A stretch of DNA of 6,582 bases, taken from CALMJB01 sp963977945 (GTDB taxonomy: Bacteria; Actinomycetota; Actinomycetes; Nanopelagicales; Nanopelagicaceae). Position 1 is the first letter of the stretch. Every line of letters begins with the position of its first letter. The stretch spans positions 1-6,582 of the forward strand of contig CAXBQO010000061.1 in NCBI GenBank assembly GCA_963977945.1, in the 5' to 3' direction. A program made the position numbers and the translations under genes. Shown piece by piece: positions 1 through 5,941 of this stretch. The notes beneath the pieces were generated by a model. That model worked only from the letters and a program-made list of their open reading frames with translations, made no database searches and was not told where the DNA came from.

Positions 1-29
1 ATTACTCGTTTAGTTTTAACTTTTGTCAT
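1..29 (-). CDS. Start of next operon gene (partial, function unknown)
   Basis: An ATG at 29-27 opens a reading frame that runs off the left edge and reads MTKVKTKRV followed by Ile or Met. It begins 21 nt after the rhaEW stop, in the same direction, which fits another gene of the same operon. No convincing Shine-Dalgarno site precedes it; an in-frame TTG at 44-42 is an alternative start without better support. A basic N-terminus ending in a hydrophobic run is compatible with a sugar kinase of the FGGY family (the rhamnulokinase is the one catabolic step missing here), but nine residues cannot show this, and a regulator is equally possible. Confidence 0.4.
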
Positions 30-50
30 GTTTGTGTTTCGCAATAATTT

Positions 51-2090
51 TTAGCGAATAAAAGCCGCTGCTACTCCACCATCAACTGGTACATGTAAGC
101 CGGTGGTTAAAGATAATTCGCCACCAACAATTGCAAATACAGCGGCGGCAATGTGATCTGGTAAAACTTCTTTTTTCAGCAATGTGCGTTGCGCGTAAAA
201 CTCGCCAAGTTTAGATTCTTCAACACCATAAAGTTTGGCGCGATCTGCTCCCCAACCTGAAGAGAAAATTCCCGAACCTTGCACGACGCCATCTGGATTA
301 ACTCCATTTACACGAATTCCTTTATCGCCTAATTCAGCGGCGAGTAATCGAACTTGATGTGATTGGCTAGCTTTGGTTGCACTGTATGCAATGTTGTTTG
401 GGCCAGCAAATACTGAATTCTTAGAAGAGATGTAGACGATATCCCCACCCATATTTTGCGCAATCAATACTCGAGCGGATTCGCGCGAAACTATAAATGA
501 GCCACGTGCCATAACATTATTTTGCAGATCCCAATCGGCAGTTGTGGTTTCAAGCAATGACTTACTAAGTGATAAGCCAGCGTTATTAATAACGATATCC
601 ACGCCACCAAATGAAATGGCAGCGGCAGCAAATGCAGATTTAATTGCGTTTTCATCTGTTACATCAACTGCAACTGCAATCGCCTTATCGGTATTACCAA
701 TTTCAGCCGCAACTTTTTGTGCGCCTTGTAAATCGCGATCCATAATTACAACGCACGCGCCTTCACTAGAAAGTCGTTTTGCAATTGCTTTTCCAATTCC
801 CGATGCCGCGCCAGTAACTGCCGCAACCTTTCCAGCAAGTGCTTTTGGTTTTGGAGCGCGACGAAGTTTTGCCTCTTCTAACTCCCAATATTCAATTCTA
901 AATTTTTCAGATTCTGGAATCGGTTGGTACTTCGAAATCGCCTCTGCCCCACGCATAACATTGATGGCATTTAAGTAGAACTCAGAGGCAACTCGAGCAG
1001 TTTGTTTATCTTTACCGTAACTAAACATTCCCACGCCAGGAACCAAAATGATTGTTGGATCAGAACCTCTAATTGCTGGTGAATCTTTGCTGGCATATTT
1101 TTTGTAATAATCTGAGTATCGCTTGCGATACTCAATATGTAATTCTTTCGCACGGGCAATTACATCTTCTACTTTTGCATCAGGATTTGTATCAATCAAC
1201 ATTGGTGAAATCTTGGTGCGCAAAAAGTGATCGGGGCAAGAAGTTCCGAGCGCAACTAAATCAGACAATTTACTTGCGGCCATAAAATCTAAAACTTCTT
1301 TTACATCAGTGAAGTGCCCGACCATTCGGGAATCAGTTGATGCGATGCCACGTAAATAAGGAGCAATTTCAGCGGCGCGAGCTAATCTTTTTTCCTTATC
1401 AAGTGGTTTAAATTTTGAAACTTCAGAACCAAATGGATTTGCCTTACCTTTTTTATTGATGAACTCTTCCGCTTTTTCGATAGCGGTAATTGCTCGCTTT
1501 TCACATTCGGCACTGGTCTTTGCCCATACTGTTAAACCATGACCGCCTAATACACAGCCATAAGCCTTTGGATTTTCCTTTGCTAATTTTGCAATATCTA
1601 ACCCCAATTGAAATCCTGGCCTGCGCCAATCAACCCACAAAATTTCATCACCAAAACATTCTTTCGTTAAGGCTTTTCCATCTATCGATGTTGCTAAAGC
1701 AATTATTGAATCTGGATGCAGATGATCAACATGATCAAACTCAACTAAACCGTGCATAGAGGTATCAATACTTGGTGCCGCGCCACCAACTCCAAATCGG
1801 CAGTAATCAAATAGCGCAACCATTTCATCTTCGCGTTCAATTCCTGGATAAACATTTACTAAATCTCTAAATCTTTGTAGATCTAGCACTGCCAGACCAG
1901 CCTCAGTTAATGTGCCAAGATCTCCACCCGAACCTTTTACCCAAAGTAATTCAATTGGTTTACCAGTTGCTGGGTTTGCAACTTGTCCTTTGCATGAGGT
2001 ATTTCCACCGGCGTAATTTGTGTACTTTGGATTTGAACCTAACTTATTGCTGCGAGCGATTAATTCACTTACTACTTTCGGTGAATCCAT
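51..2090 (-). CDS. rhaEW: Bifunctional rhamnulose-1-phosphate aldolase / L-lactaldehyde dehydrogenase
   Basis: This cytoplasmic fusion enzyme of 679 residues matches the size of the RhaD aldolase/alcohol dehydrogenase family (B. subtilis YuxG type, about 690). The N-terminal class II aldolase domain (about 1-340) shows GGNTS at 28-32, KGSGGD at 52-57, the zinc-ligand pair His123/His125 and a third His in GGHG (His184). It would cleave L-rhamnulose-1-phosphate into DHAP and L-lactaldehyde. The C-terminal short-chain dehydrogenase domain (about 418-679) has the nucleotide loop TGAASGIG (426-433), Asp451 after the second strand (favours NAD), NNAG (502-505), a Ser at 555/556 and the YSATK catalytic pair Tyr569/Lys573. 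It is expected to oxidise lactaldehyde to L-lactate. All catalytic residues are present in both halves. The ATG at 2090 is chosen over the in-frame TTG at 2102 because GGGGAG lies 4 nt upstream of the ATG. The start shares one base with the rhaI stop, indicating translational coupling. Confidence 0.92.
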   Translation of the reverse strand: MDSPKVVSELIARSNKLGSNPKYTNYAGGNTSCKGQVANPATGKPIELLWVKGSGGDLGTLTEAGLAVLDLQRFRDLVNVYPGIEREDEMVALFDYCRFGVGGAAPSIDTSMHGLVEFDHVDHLHPDSIIALATSIDGKALTKECFGDEILWVDWRRPGFQLGLDIAKLAKENPKAYGCVLGGHGLTVWAKTSAECEKRAITAIEKAEEFINKKGKANPFGSEVSKFKPLDKEKRLARAAEIAPYLRGIASTDSRMVGHFTDVKEVLDFMAASKLSDLVALGTSCPDHFLRTKISPMLIDTNPDAKVEDVIARAKELHIEYRKRYSDYYKKYASKDSPAIRGSDPTIILVPGVGMFSYGKDKQTARVASEFYLNAINVMRGAEAISKYQPIPESEKFRIEYWELEEAKLRRAPKPKALAGKVAAVTGAASGIGKAIAKRLSSEGACVVIMDRDLQGAQKVAAEIGNTDKAIAVAVDVTDENAIKSAFAAAAISFGGVDIVINNAGLSLSKSLLETTTADWDLQNNVMARGSFIVSRESARVLIAQNMGGDIVYISSKNSVFAGPNNIAYSATKASQSHQVRLLAAELGDKGIRVNGVNPDGVVQGSGIFSSGWGADRAKLYGVEESKLGEFYAQRTLLKKEVLPDHIAAAVFAIVGGELSLTTGLHVPVDGGVAAAFIR

Positions 2091-3256
2091 CACGCTCCCC
2101 AACCGGCTTGTGCGCCACCAACTCGTTCTGCCGCAATTTTTTCTTGATAACCACTCTTTGCATACGCACTCTTTGGATCTGGTTGTAATCCTTTTTCTTT
2201 GCGCACCTCTTCAAGAAGTGGTCGAACATCGGTGTTGTATGCATCCATCAAAATGTCATTTCCAGCAAGTACATCGCCAGCAAGTTGCGCCTTCTTTAAT
2301 TCGGCGTTATCAACTATTAATGCTTTAGCAACCGCTTCTTGCACATTTGTAATAGAACGTATTTGAGCCGGAATTTTTGGTTCGATGTTGTGGCATTGAT
2401 CTAATACAAATGAAACAACGGTGTCTTTGGCAAAACCGCCACCAAGATTTACTTCGTGCATAATTCTAAATAATTGGAAAGGATCAGCGGCGCCAACAAT
2501 TAAATCGTCATCTGCATAAAAGCGAGAGTTAAAATCAAATGCACCTAGTTTTTTAGCGCGTAATAAAAATGCCACGATGTATTCAATGTTTGTACCAGGA
2601 GCGTGATGGCCGGTATCAACCACAACCATTGCTTGTGGACCAAGTTCTAAGCAATGGGCGTATGAAGTTCCCCAATCTGGCACATCAGTTGAATAAAAAG
2701 ATGGTTCAAAAAATTTATATTCCAACAACATTCTTTGATTTTTTCCTAAGCGGGCATAAACCTTTTGTAACGATTCTGCCAAGCGATTTTGACGATCAGC
2801 TAGTGAATCTTGCCCGGGATAATTTGTGCCATCTGCAAACCAAAGTTTTAAGTCGTTAACACCAATTTCATTCATGATGTCTAGACATTCATAAAGATGA
2901 TCTACCGCTTTTTTGCGAATCTTTGCATCTGGATGACAGACCGAACCTAATTTGTAATCGTCATCTTGAAAGGTATTTGAATTAATTGTGCCAAGTCTTA
3001 CGCCATTATCTTTCGCGTGCCTTGCTAAATCGGAGTAATCCTTAACTTTGTCCCACGGAATATGTAATGCAATTGATGGCGCCGCTCCGGTGTACTTGTT
3101 TACTTGAGCGGCATCGGCGATTTTTTCATAAGGGTCGCGTGGAACTCCGGGTTGGGCGAAAACTTTAAATCTGGTTCCAGAATTACCGTATGCCCAAGAC
3201 GGCACCTCGATCCAGAATCTTTTGAGTACTTCTTTTGCTTGATTCAGATCGGCCAT
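2090..3256 (-). CDS. rhaI: L-rhamnose isomerase (xylose-isomerase-like, Streptomyces subtype)
   Basis: This cytoplasmic, metal-dependent TIM-barrel isomerase of 388 residues converts L-rhamnose to L-rhamnulose. It belongs to the RhaI type of Pseudomonas stutzeri and Gram-positive bacteria, not the E. coli RhaA type. Visible signatures are HIPWDK (65-70, His65 being the likely sugar-binding His), Glu179 in LLEYKFFEP, Asp214 and His217 in VVDTGHHAPGTN, the FDFNSRFYADDD stretch (240-251) and Asp286 in LDQCHN. By comparison with P. stutzeri isomerase, Glu179, Asp214, Asp241 and Asp286 form one metal site and His217, Asp249 and Asp251 help form the second. Position 241 is Asp where the P. stutzeri enzyme has His281. 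The ATG is preceded by AGGAAA 4 nt upstream. It lies 83 bp after rhaM, and its TGA overlaps the rhaEW ATG by one base. The sugar specificity rests on family plus neighbours. Confidence 0.93.
   Translation of the reverse strand: MADLNQAKEVLKRFWIEVPSWAYGNSGTRFKVFAQPGVPRDPYEKIADAAQVNKYTGAAPSIALHIPWDKVKDYSDLARHAKDNGVRLGTINSNTFQDDDYKLGSVCHPDAKIRKKAVDHLYECLDIMNEIGVNDLKLWFADGTNYPGQDSLADRQNRLAESLQKVYARLGKNQRMLLEYKFFEPSFYSTDVPDWGTSYAHCLELGPQAMVVVDTGHHAPGTNIEYIVAFLLRAKKLGAFDFNSRFYADDDLIVGAADPFQLFRIMHEVNLGGGFAKDTVVSFVLDQCHNIEPKIPAQIRSITNVQEAVAKALIVDNAELKKAQLAGDVLAGNDILMDAYNTDVRPLLEEVRKEKGLQPDPKSAYAKSGYQEKIAAERVGGAQAGWGA
2095..2100 (-). promoter_or_regulatory. Ribosome binding site of rhaEW
   Basis: GGGGAG lies 4 nt upstream of the ATG at 2090 and is made from the last sense codons of rhaI. 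It decides the start: the longer reading frame from TTG at 2102 would place this site inside the coding sequence. Confidence 0.7.
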
Positions 3257-3339
3257 GTGATTTCCTATTCGCTATTTTTCACTAATTTTATTCGGTTTTA
3301 CCAGATGATTTATAGATTAAAAGTAAAACTTTTTTGCAA
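3257..3339 (-). promoter_or_regulatory. AT-rich rhaM-rhaI gap with a weak promoter candidate
   Basis: This 83-bp gap is long for an otherwise tightly packed set of genes. On the minus strand it carries TATAAA (3309-3314), five of six matches to a -10 box, with TTGCAA (3334-3339) 19 bp upstream as a poor, over-spaced -35. It also holds the rhaI Shine-Dalgarno site AGGAAA (3261-3266). A small hairpin AAAAGT/ACTTTT (3319-3333) is too weak and lacks a T-tract, so it is not called a terminator. A secondary promoter for rhaI-rhaEW is possible but unproven. Confidence 0.25.
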
Positions 3340-3663
3340 TTATTTCAAATAAAATACTTCCTCTAGCCTGAGAAAGCCCTCATCTGGCGCTAATCCATCT
3401 AATTCTTCGAAAAATGGTTTCATCTCATTTTGCCATTTGGTATTTATTGCTTTATTAGCCATTCCGGCTTTTGCTTTTTCAAGGCTAGGAGTTTCAAAGT
3501 AGCCAATTAAAGTGCCATCTGATCTATCAAGATGTAATGAGTAATTGTGCCAACCGGTTTCACTTAAAGCGGCCAACATCTCTGGCCAAACTACTTTGTG
3601 TCGCTCGATGTATTCAGCCATCTTTGCTTTTTTAATTTTTAATCTGAAACAAACCCGTTCCAT
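3340..3663 (-). CDS. rhaM: L-rhamnose mutarotase
   Basis: This small cytoplasmic protein of 107 residues (E. coli RhaM has 104) interconverts the alpha and beta anomers of L-rhamnose and so feeds the isomerase. It aligns without gaps to E. coli RhaM over the first 40 residues: Tyr18 and the catalytic His22 fall at identical positions, followed by WPE (26-28), HNYSLHLD (39-46) and the terminal EVFYL (102-106). The ATG is preceded by a strong GGAGG 4 nt upstream (3668-3672). It starts only 23 nt after the T-tract of the terminator behind rhaS, so its transcription probably relies on readthrough from upstream. Its Lys and Asn codons are AAA and AAT in all sampled cases, unlike rhaS next door. 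Confidence 0.93.
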   Translation of the reverse strand: MERVCFRLKIKKAKMAEYIERHKVVWPEMLAALSETGWHNYSLHLDRSDGTLIGYFETPSLEKAKAGMANKAINTKWQNEMKPFFEELDGLAPDEGFLRLEEVFYLK

Positions 3664-3686
3664 TTTGCCTCCGAAATTACCTGCTT

Positions 3687-3722
3687 AAAAAAGTTTTGGG
3701 GCCGCGTTAGCAGCCCCAAAAC
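3687..3722 (-). terminator. Rho-independent terminator after rhaS
   Basis: On the minus strand a 13-bp stem (3710-3722 pairing with 3693-3705, containing one G-U wobble) closes a 4-nt loop TAAC and is followed directly by six T (3692-3687). The stem core is GGGGC/GCCCC. The hairpin begins 19 nt after the rhaS stop. No T-run follows on the plus strand, so it acts in the leftward direction only. Its position between the binding-protein gene and the enzyme genes fits a partial terminator that keeps rhaS mRNA more abundant than the downstream genes. Confidence 0.9.
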
Positions 3723-3728
3723 CTGACA

Positions 3729-3750
3729 AAGTTCTAATTAATTAGAACTT
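3729..3750. repeat. 22-bp perfect palindrome across the rhaS stop codon
   Basis: The half AAGTTCTAATT (3729-3739) is followed immediately by its exact reverse complement (3740-3750). It contains the last two sense codons and the TAA stop of rhaS. In RNA it can fold into a 9-bp hairpin with a TTAA loop, six nt before the terminator hairpin, giving two stems in tandem. Either a 3'-end mRNA stabiliser or an operator for a dimeric regulator would fit. Confidence 0.75.
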
Positions 3751-4761
3751 GTAGTTGTCAATATTGTCCTTTGTAAAGACCAAAGCTGGTCCAAGAACAA
3801 GTTCGTTGCCTACGGCACCTTTAGTAACTGTGCGCTCCTTCAAGCCAGCATCGTTAGGACCGCTCTTGTAAACGGTTCCAACTGCAGTCTTAGCTTTGTT
3901 GTTGCGGATGTCGTTAGCTACGTATACAGATACGTAACCAAAGTTTTCAACATCCCATAGTGCAGCGTGTGCTGTTCCACTCTTTACATAAACTGACATA
4001 TCGCTTGGTAGACCAAGGCCGGTTACGAAAACCTTGCCTTTCTTAGCTGATGCATCAACGAACTTAGCAGCAGCGACGATACCAATTGAAGTAGGAGCAA
4101 CAATTACCTTTAGGTTTGGATACTTATCTAGCAAACCTTTGGTTTCATTTGTTGAATCCTCTGGCTTGTCATTTCCATAAACAGTTGCAACTACTTTTAC
4201 ATTTGGATACTTAGCAGCCAAACGCTTGTTCATGAAATCGATCCATACGTTTTGATTTGTTGCTGTTGGGGTTGTGGAAAGAATTGCAATGTCTCCTGAG
4301 CTACCAGCAAGTGCTGCAGCGTCATCTGCCAATGCATTTCCAATTCCATCTGAAGTTGCTTGGTTAACAAATAGTGAGCGGCATGTGCCCTTCACATCTG
4401 AGTCATAAGCAACAACAGTTACGCCCTTCTTTTGCGCAGCAGTTAATGCTGGGCATAGAGCGTTTGTGTCGTTAGCAGCAACCAAAATGACATTGTCGCC
4501 ACGTTGTACAGCAGCATTGATTTCCTTAACCTGTGCAGCAGCAGTAATTTCTGCTGGTCCACGGTAAGCGCAAGTAGCACCTAGCTCCTTGCAAGCTTTC
4601 TGTACTCCTCTGTCAGCAGCTTGGAAATATCCAATGGTGCCAAGTTTTGGAATGTGTGCGATCTTCAATTTAGCAGCAGCTGAAGCTGTGCCTGTTGCAC
4701 CTAGAACGATTGCCGAAGCAAGCAAACCAGTTGCAGCGATTGTAGAGATAATCTTCTTCAA
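3742..4761 (-). CDS. rhaS: L-rhamnose ABC transporter substrate-binding protein
   Basis: This secreted periplasmic-binding-protein-fold (type I) receptor of 339 residues delivers sugar to the RhaP/RhaQ permease. Residues 1-28 form a Sec signal peptide: Lys2-Lys3, a hydrophobic core, and an ASA cleavage site before AAKLKIAHIPK. There is no lipobox Cys. The mature protein resembles the RhaS/LsrB group: IPKLG (37-41), DSD (120-122), NQA (133-135), a Cys103/Cys127 pair also found in LsrB, and a C-terminus ending KDNIDNYKF. Compared with the AI-2 contacts of LsrB it keeps Lys39, Asp120, Gln170 and Pro223 but has Asn169 and Ser225 where LsrB has Asp and Ala, and it carries an APTSIGIVAAA stretch (222-232) like rhamnose binders. 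The start is TTG, backed by GGAAGG 6 nt upstream. It is flanked by a 197-bp leader and a strong terminator, suggesting a separately tuned unit. It is not the E. coli AraC-type regulator also named RhaS. Confidence 0.88.
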   Translation of the reverse strand: MKKIISTIAATGLLASAIVLGATGTASAAAKLKIAHIPKLGTIGYFQAADRGVQKACKELGATCAYRGPAEITAAAQVKEINAAVQRGDNVILVAANDTNALCPALTAAQKKGVTVVAYDSDVKGTCRSLFVNQATSDGIGNALADDAAALAGSSGDIAILSTTPTATNQNVWIDFMNKRLAAKYPNVKVVATVYGNDKPEDSTNETKGLLDKYPNLKVIVAPTSIGIVAAAKFVDASAKKGKVFVTGLGLPSDMSVYVKSGTAHAALWDVENFGYVSVYVANDIRNNKAKTAVGTVYKSGPNDAGLKERTVTKGAVGNELVLGPALVFTKDNIDNYKF

Positions 4762-4767
4762 GATTTA

Positions 4768-4774
4768 CCTTCCT
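4768..4774 (-). promoter_or_regulatory. Ribosome binding site of rhaS supporting a TTG start
   Basis: AGGAAGG ends 6 nt upstream of TTG at 4761. It is the only good Shine-Dalgarno site in the region, and no in-frame ATG occurs upstream or before the signal peptide's charged residues, so TTG is taken as the true start. Confidence 0.75.
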
Positions 4775-4790
4775 TTTTCTTTTTATTAAA

Positions 4791-4802
4791 TAGATATATC
4801 TA
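4791..4802. repeat. 12-bp palindrome in the rhaS leader
   Basis: TAGATATATCTA reads the same on both strands and lies 29 nt upstream of the rhaS start codon. It could be an operator or overlap a -10 region; TTGATT on the minus strand upstream gives a weak -35 candidate at 17-bp spacing from TATCTA, itself a poor -10 box. AT-rich palindromes of this length can occur by chance. Confidence 0.35.
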
Positions 4803-4878
4803 ATTGCTCGTGAAATCAATTTCCATACTTTTGCATAGAGCCAATCACGCGAGCGGATTAAAGGTAATAGGAAAAGAT

Positions 4879-4905
4879 TTTTGGAACAAGTTAGAACAAC
4901 CAAAA
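4879..4905. repeat. Inverted and 10-bp-spaced direct repeat in the rhaS upstream region
   Basis: TTTTGG (4879-4884) and CCAAAA (4900-4905) form an inverted repeat around a 15-nt spacer. Within it GAACAA occurs twice (4884-4889 and 4894-4899), exactly 10 bp apart, so on the same face of the helix. The 7-mer TTAGAAC (4891-4897) also occurs in the palindrome at the rhaS stop. This may be a regulator binding site; the regulator is not in the window. Confidence 0.3.
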
Positions 4906-4920
4906 TTCCGGTTAATTGCG

Positions 4921-4950
4921 CTTATATAACTATTTTGTTATATAAACCAA
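4921..4950 (-). promoter_or_regulatory. Candidate rhaS promoter overlapping an inverted repeat
   Basis: On the minus strand TTGGTT (4945-4950) and TATAAG (4921-4926) are separated by 18 bp, a moderate match to a housekeeping promoter. The same bases contain a perfect 9-bp inverted repeat, TTATATAAC (4922-4930) and GTTATATAA (4937-4945), with a 6-nt spacer. It starts 13 nt after the rhaQ stop. No T-tract follows, so it does not look like a terminator. If used, it would give rhaS a leader of about 150 nt. Confidence 0.3.
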
Positions 4951-4958
4951 TTTTTCTC

Positions 4959-5939
4959 TTACTGTTTGGATACGCGCTTTCTTCGACGCTCGAGCCATGC
5001 TGGCACAGTCACTGAAATCAATAACAAAACTCCGGTAACAATTGTGCGCCACTGGGCATTTACATCTTTGAGTGTCAGCCAAGATTCAACGCTACCTGCA
5101 AGTAACACACCGGCAATTACGCCCCACATTGTTCCGACGCCACCAAAAATCGAAACTCCACCCAGCAAACAAGCAGCGATTACTAATAATTCAAATCCAG
5201 TGGCATTGTCTTGTTGTGAGAGCGAAAATCTAAATGTATAAAGCACTCCAGCAATTCCAGACATAGTGCCAACTAAGCTAAACAAAATCATCTTATGACG
5301 TTCCACATTTATACCCGCAAATCTTGCCGCTTCAACACTTTGTCCGATTGCCAAAGTATGACGGCCAAATGGTGTGCGATGCAGCAAAATTCCATAAATT
5401 AAAACAATCACAAAAATAATTGGCAGAGATTTTGGAATAAATGTTTTACCAAATGTGTCAAAACCAAGACTGGTCCAAAAATCTGGAAATTCACTAATTG
5501 GTTTTTTACCAACTAATACGTTTGCAAGACCGCGATATAGCGCCATGGTCGCGATAGTTACTGCAAGCGCAACCAACTTCAACCTAGTTACTAAGAATCC
5601 ATTTATCGCACCACACAGAGTGCCCACCGCAACAGCTACCAAAATTGATGCCCAGATTGGAAAGCCGGCGCGATAAACATAACCAAGTGCACAACTGCTT
5701 AATGCCGCATTGGCTGCAATCGACAAATCAATTTCACCGGCGATGATTAAAAATGTAACAGCGGTAGCCATGATCATGATTTCGCTAGTGTTAGAGAAAA
5801 TCTGCGAAATATTTAACGCGGTTAAGAAATTGTCGGTAGTAAAAGTACCCAGGATCCAAACCACAACTAGCAATGCCATGATTGCTAAATCCCAAGTAAA
5901 TTTTATTGATCGGGTTTTATTATTTTGCAAAATACTCAC
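4959..5939 (-). CDS. rhaQ: Rhamnose ABC transporter permease (second subunit)
   Basis: This integral membrane protein of 326 residues belongs to the ribose/rhamnose-type permease family (BPD_transp_2). It shows a basic N-terminus and hydrophobic segments at about 17-34, 55-68, 95-112, 122-140, 171-187, 217-235, 250-282 and 298-315. Family signatures are EIDLS (69-73), NGFLVTRLKL (113-122), TIATMALYRG (128-137), the cytoplasmic AIGQSVEAARFAGI loop (197-210) that should contact the ATPase, and GGVSIFGGVGT (260-270). It ends in the basic tail ERRRKRVSKQ. The start is GTG at 5939, 2 nt after the rhaP stop, with AAAGGG 7 nt upstream; the next Met (residue 21) lies inside the first membrane segment, so GTG is preferred. 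It probably forms a heterodimer with RhaP. The rhamnose assignment comes from the neighbours. Confidence 0.88.
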   Translation of the reverse strand: MSILQNNKTRSIKFTWDLAIMALLVVVWILGTFTTDNFLTALNISQIFSNTSEIMIMATAVTFLIIAGEIDLSIAANAALSSCALGYVYRAGFPIWASILVAVAVGTLCGAINGFLVTRLKLVALAVTIATMALYRGLANVLVGKKPISEFPDFWTSLGFDTFGKTFIPKSLPIIFVIVLIYGILLHRTPFGRHTLAIGQSVEAARFAGINVERHKMILFSLVGTMSGIAGVLYTFRFSLSQQDNATGFELLVIAACLLGGVSIFGGVGTMWGVIAGVLLAGSVESWLTLKDVNAQWRTIVTGVLLLISVTVPAWLERRRKRVSKQ

Positions 5940-5941
5940 AA

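Noticed and set aside
544..978. 144-residue plus-strand reading frame
   Set aside because: Antisense shadow of the dehydrogenase half of rhaEW, with no recognisable motifs; the minus strand carries complete catalytic signatures there.
2091..2102. Longer rhaEW start at TTG 2102
   Set aside because: It would add four residues and put the Shine-Dalgarno site inside the gene; the ATG at 2090 is correctly spaced.
3319..3333. Possible terminator hairpin after rhaM
   Set aside because: Six AT-rich pairs with a 3-nt loop and no following T-tract; too weak to call.
4670..4903. 77-residue minus-strand reading frame across the rhaS leader and start
   Set aside because: It overlaps rhaS in another frame, has a Cys-, Arg- and Tyr-rich composition unlike a real protein, and rhaS has clear family similarity.
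4922..4945. Terminator after rhaQ
   Set aside because: The 9-bp stem is nearly all A/T and is followed on the minus strand by AAGCGC, not a T-run; kept only as a possible operator/promoter element.
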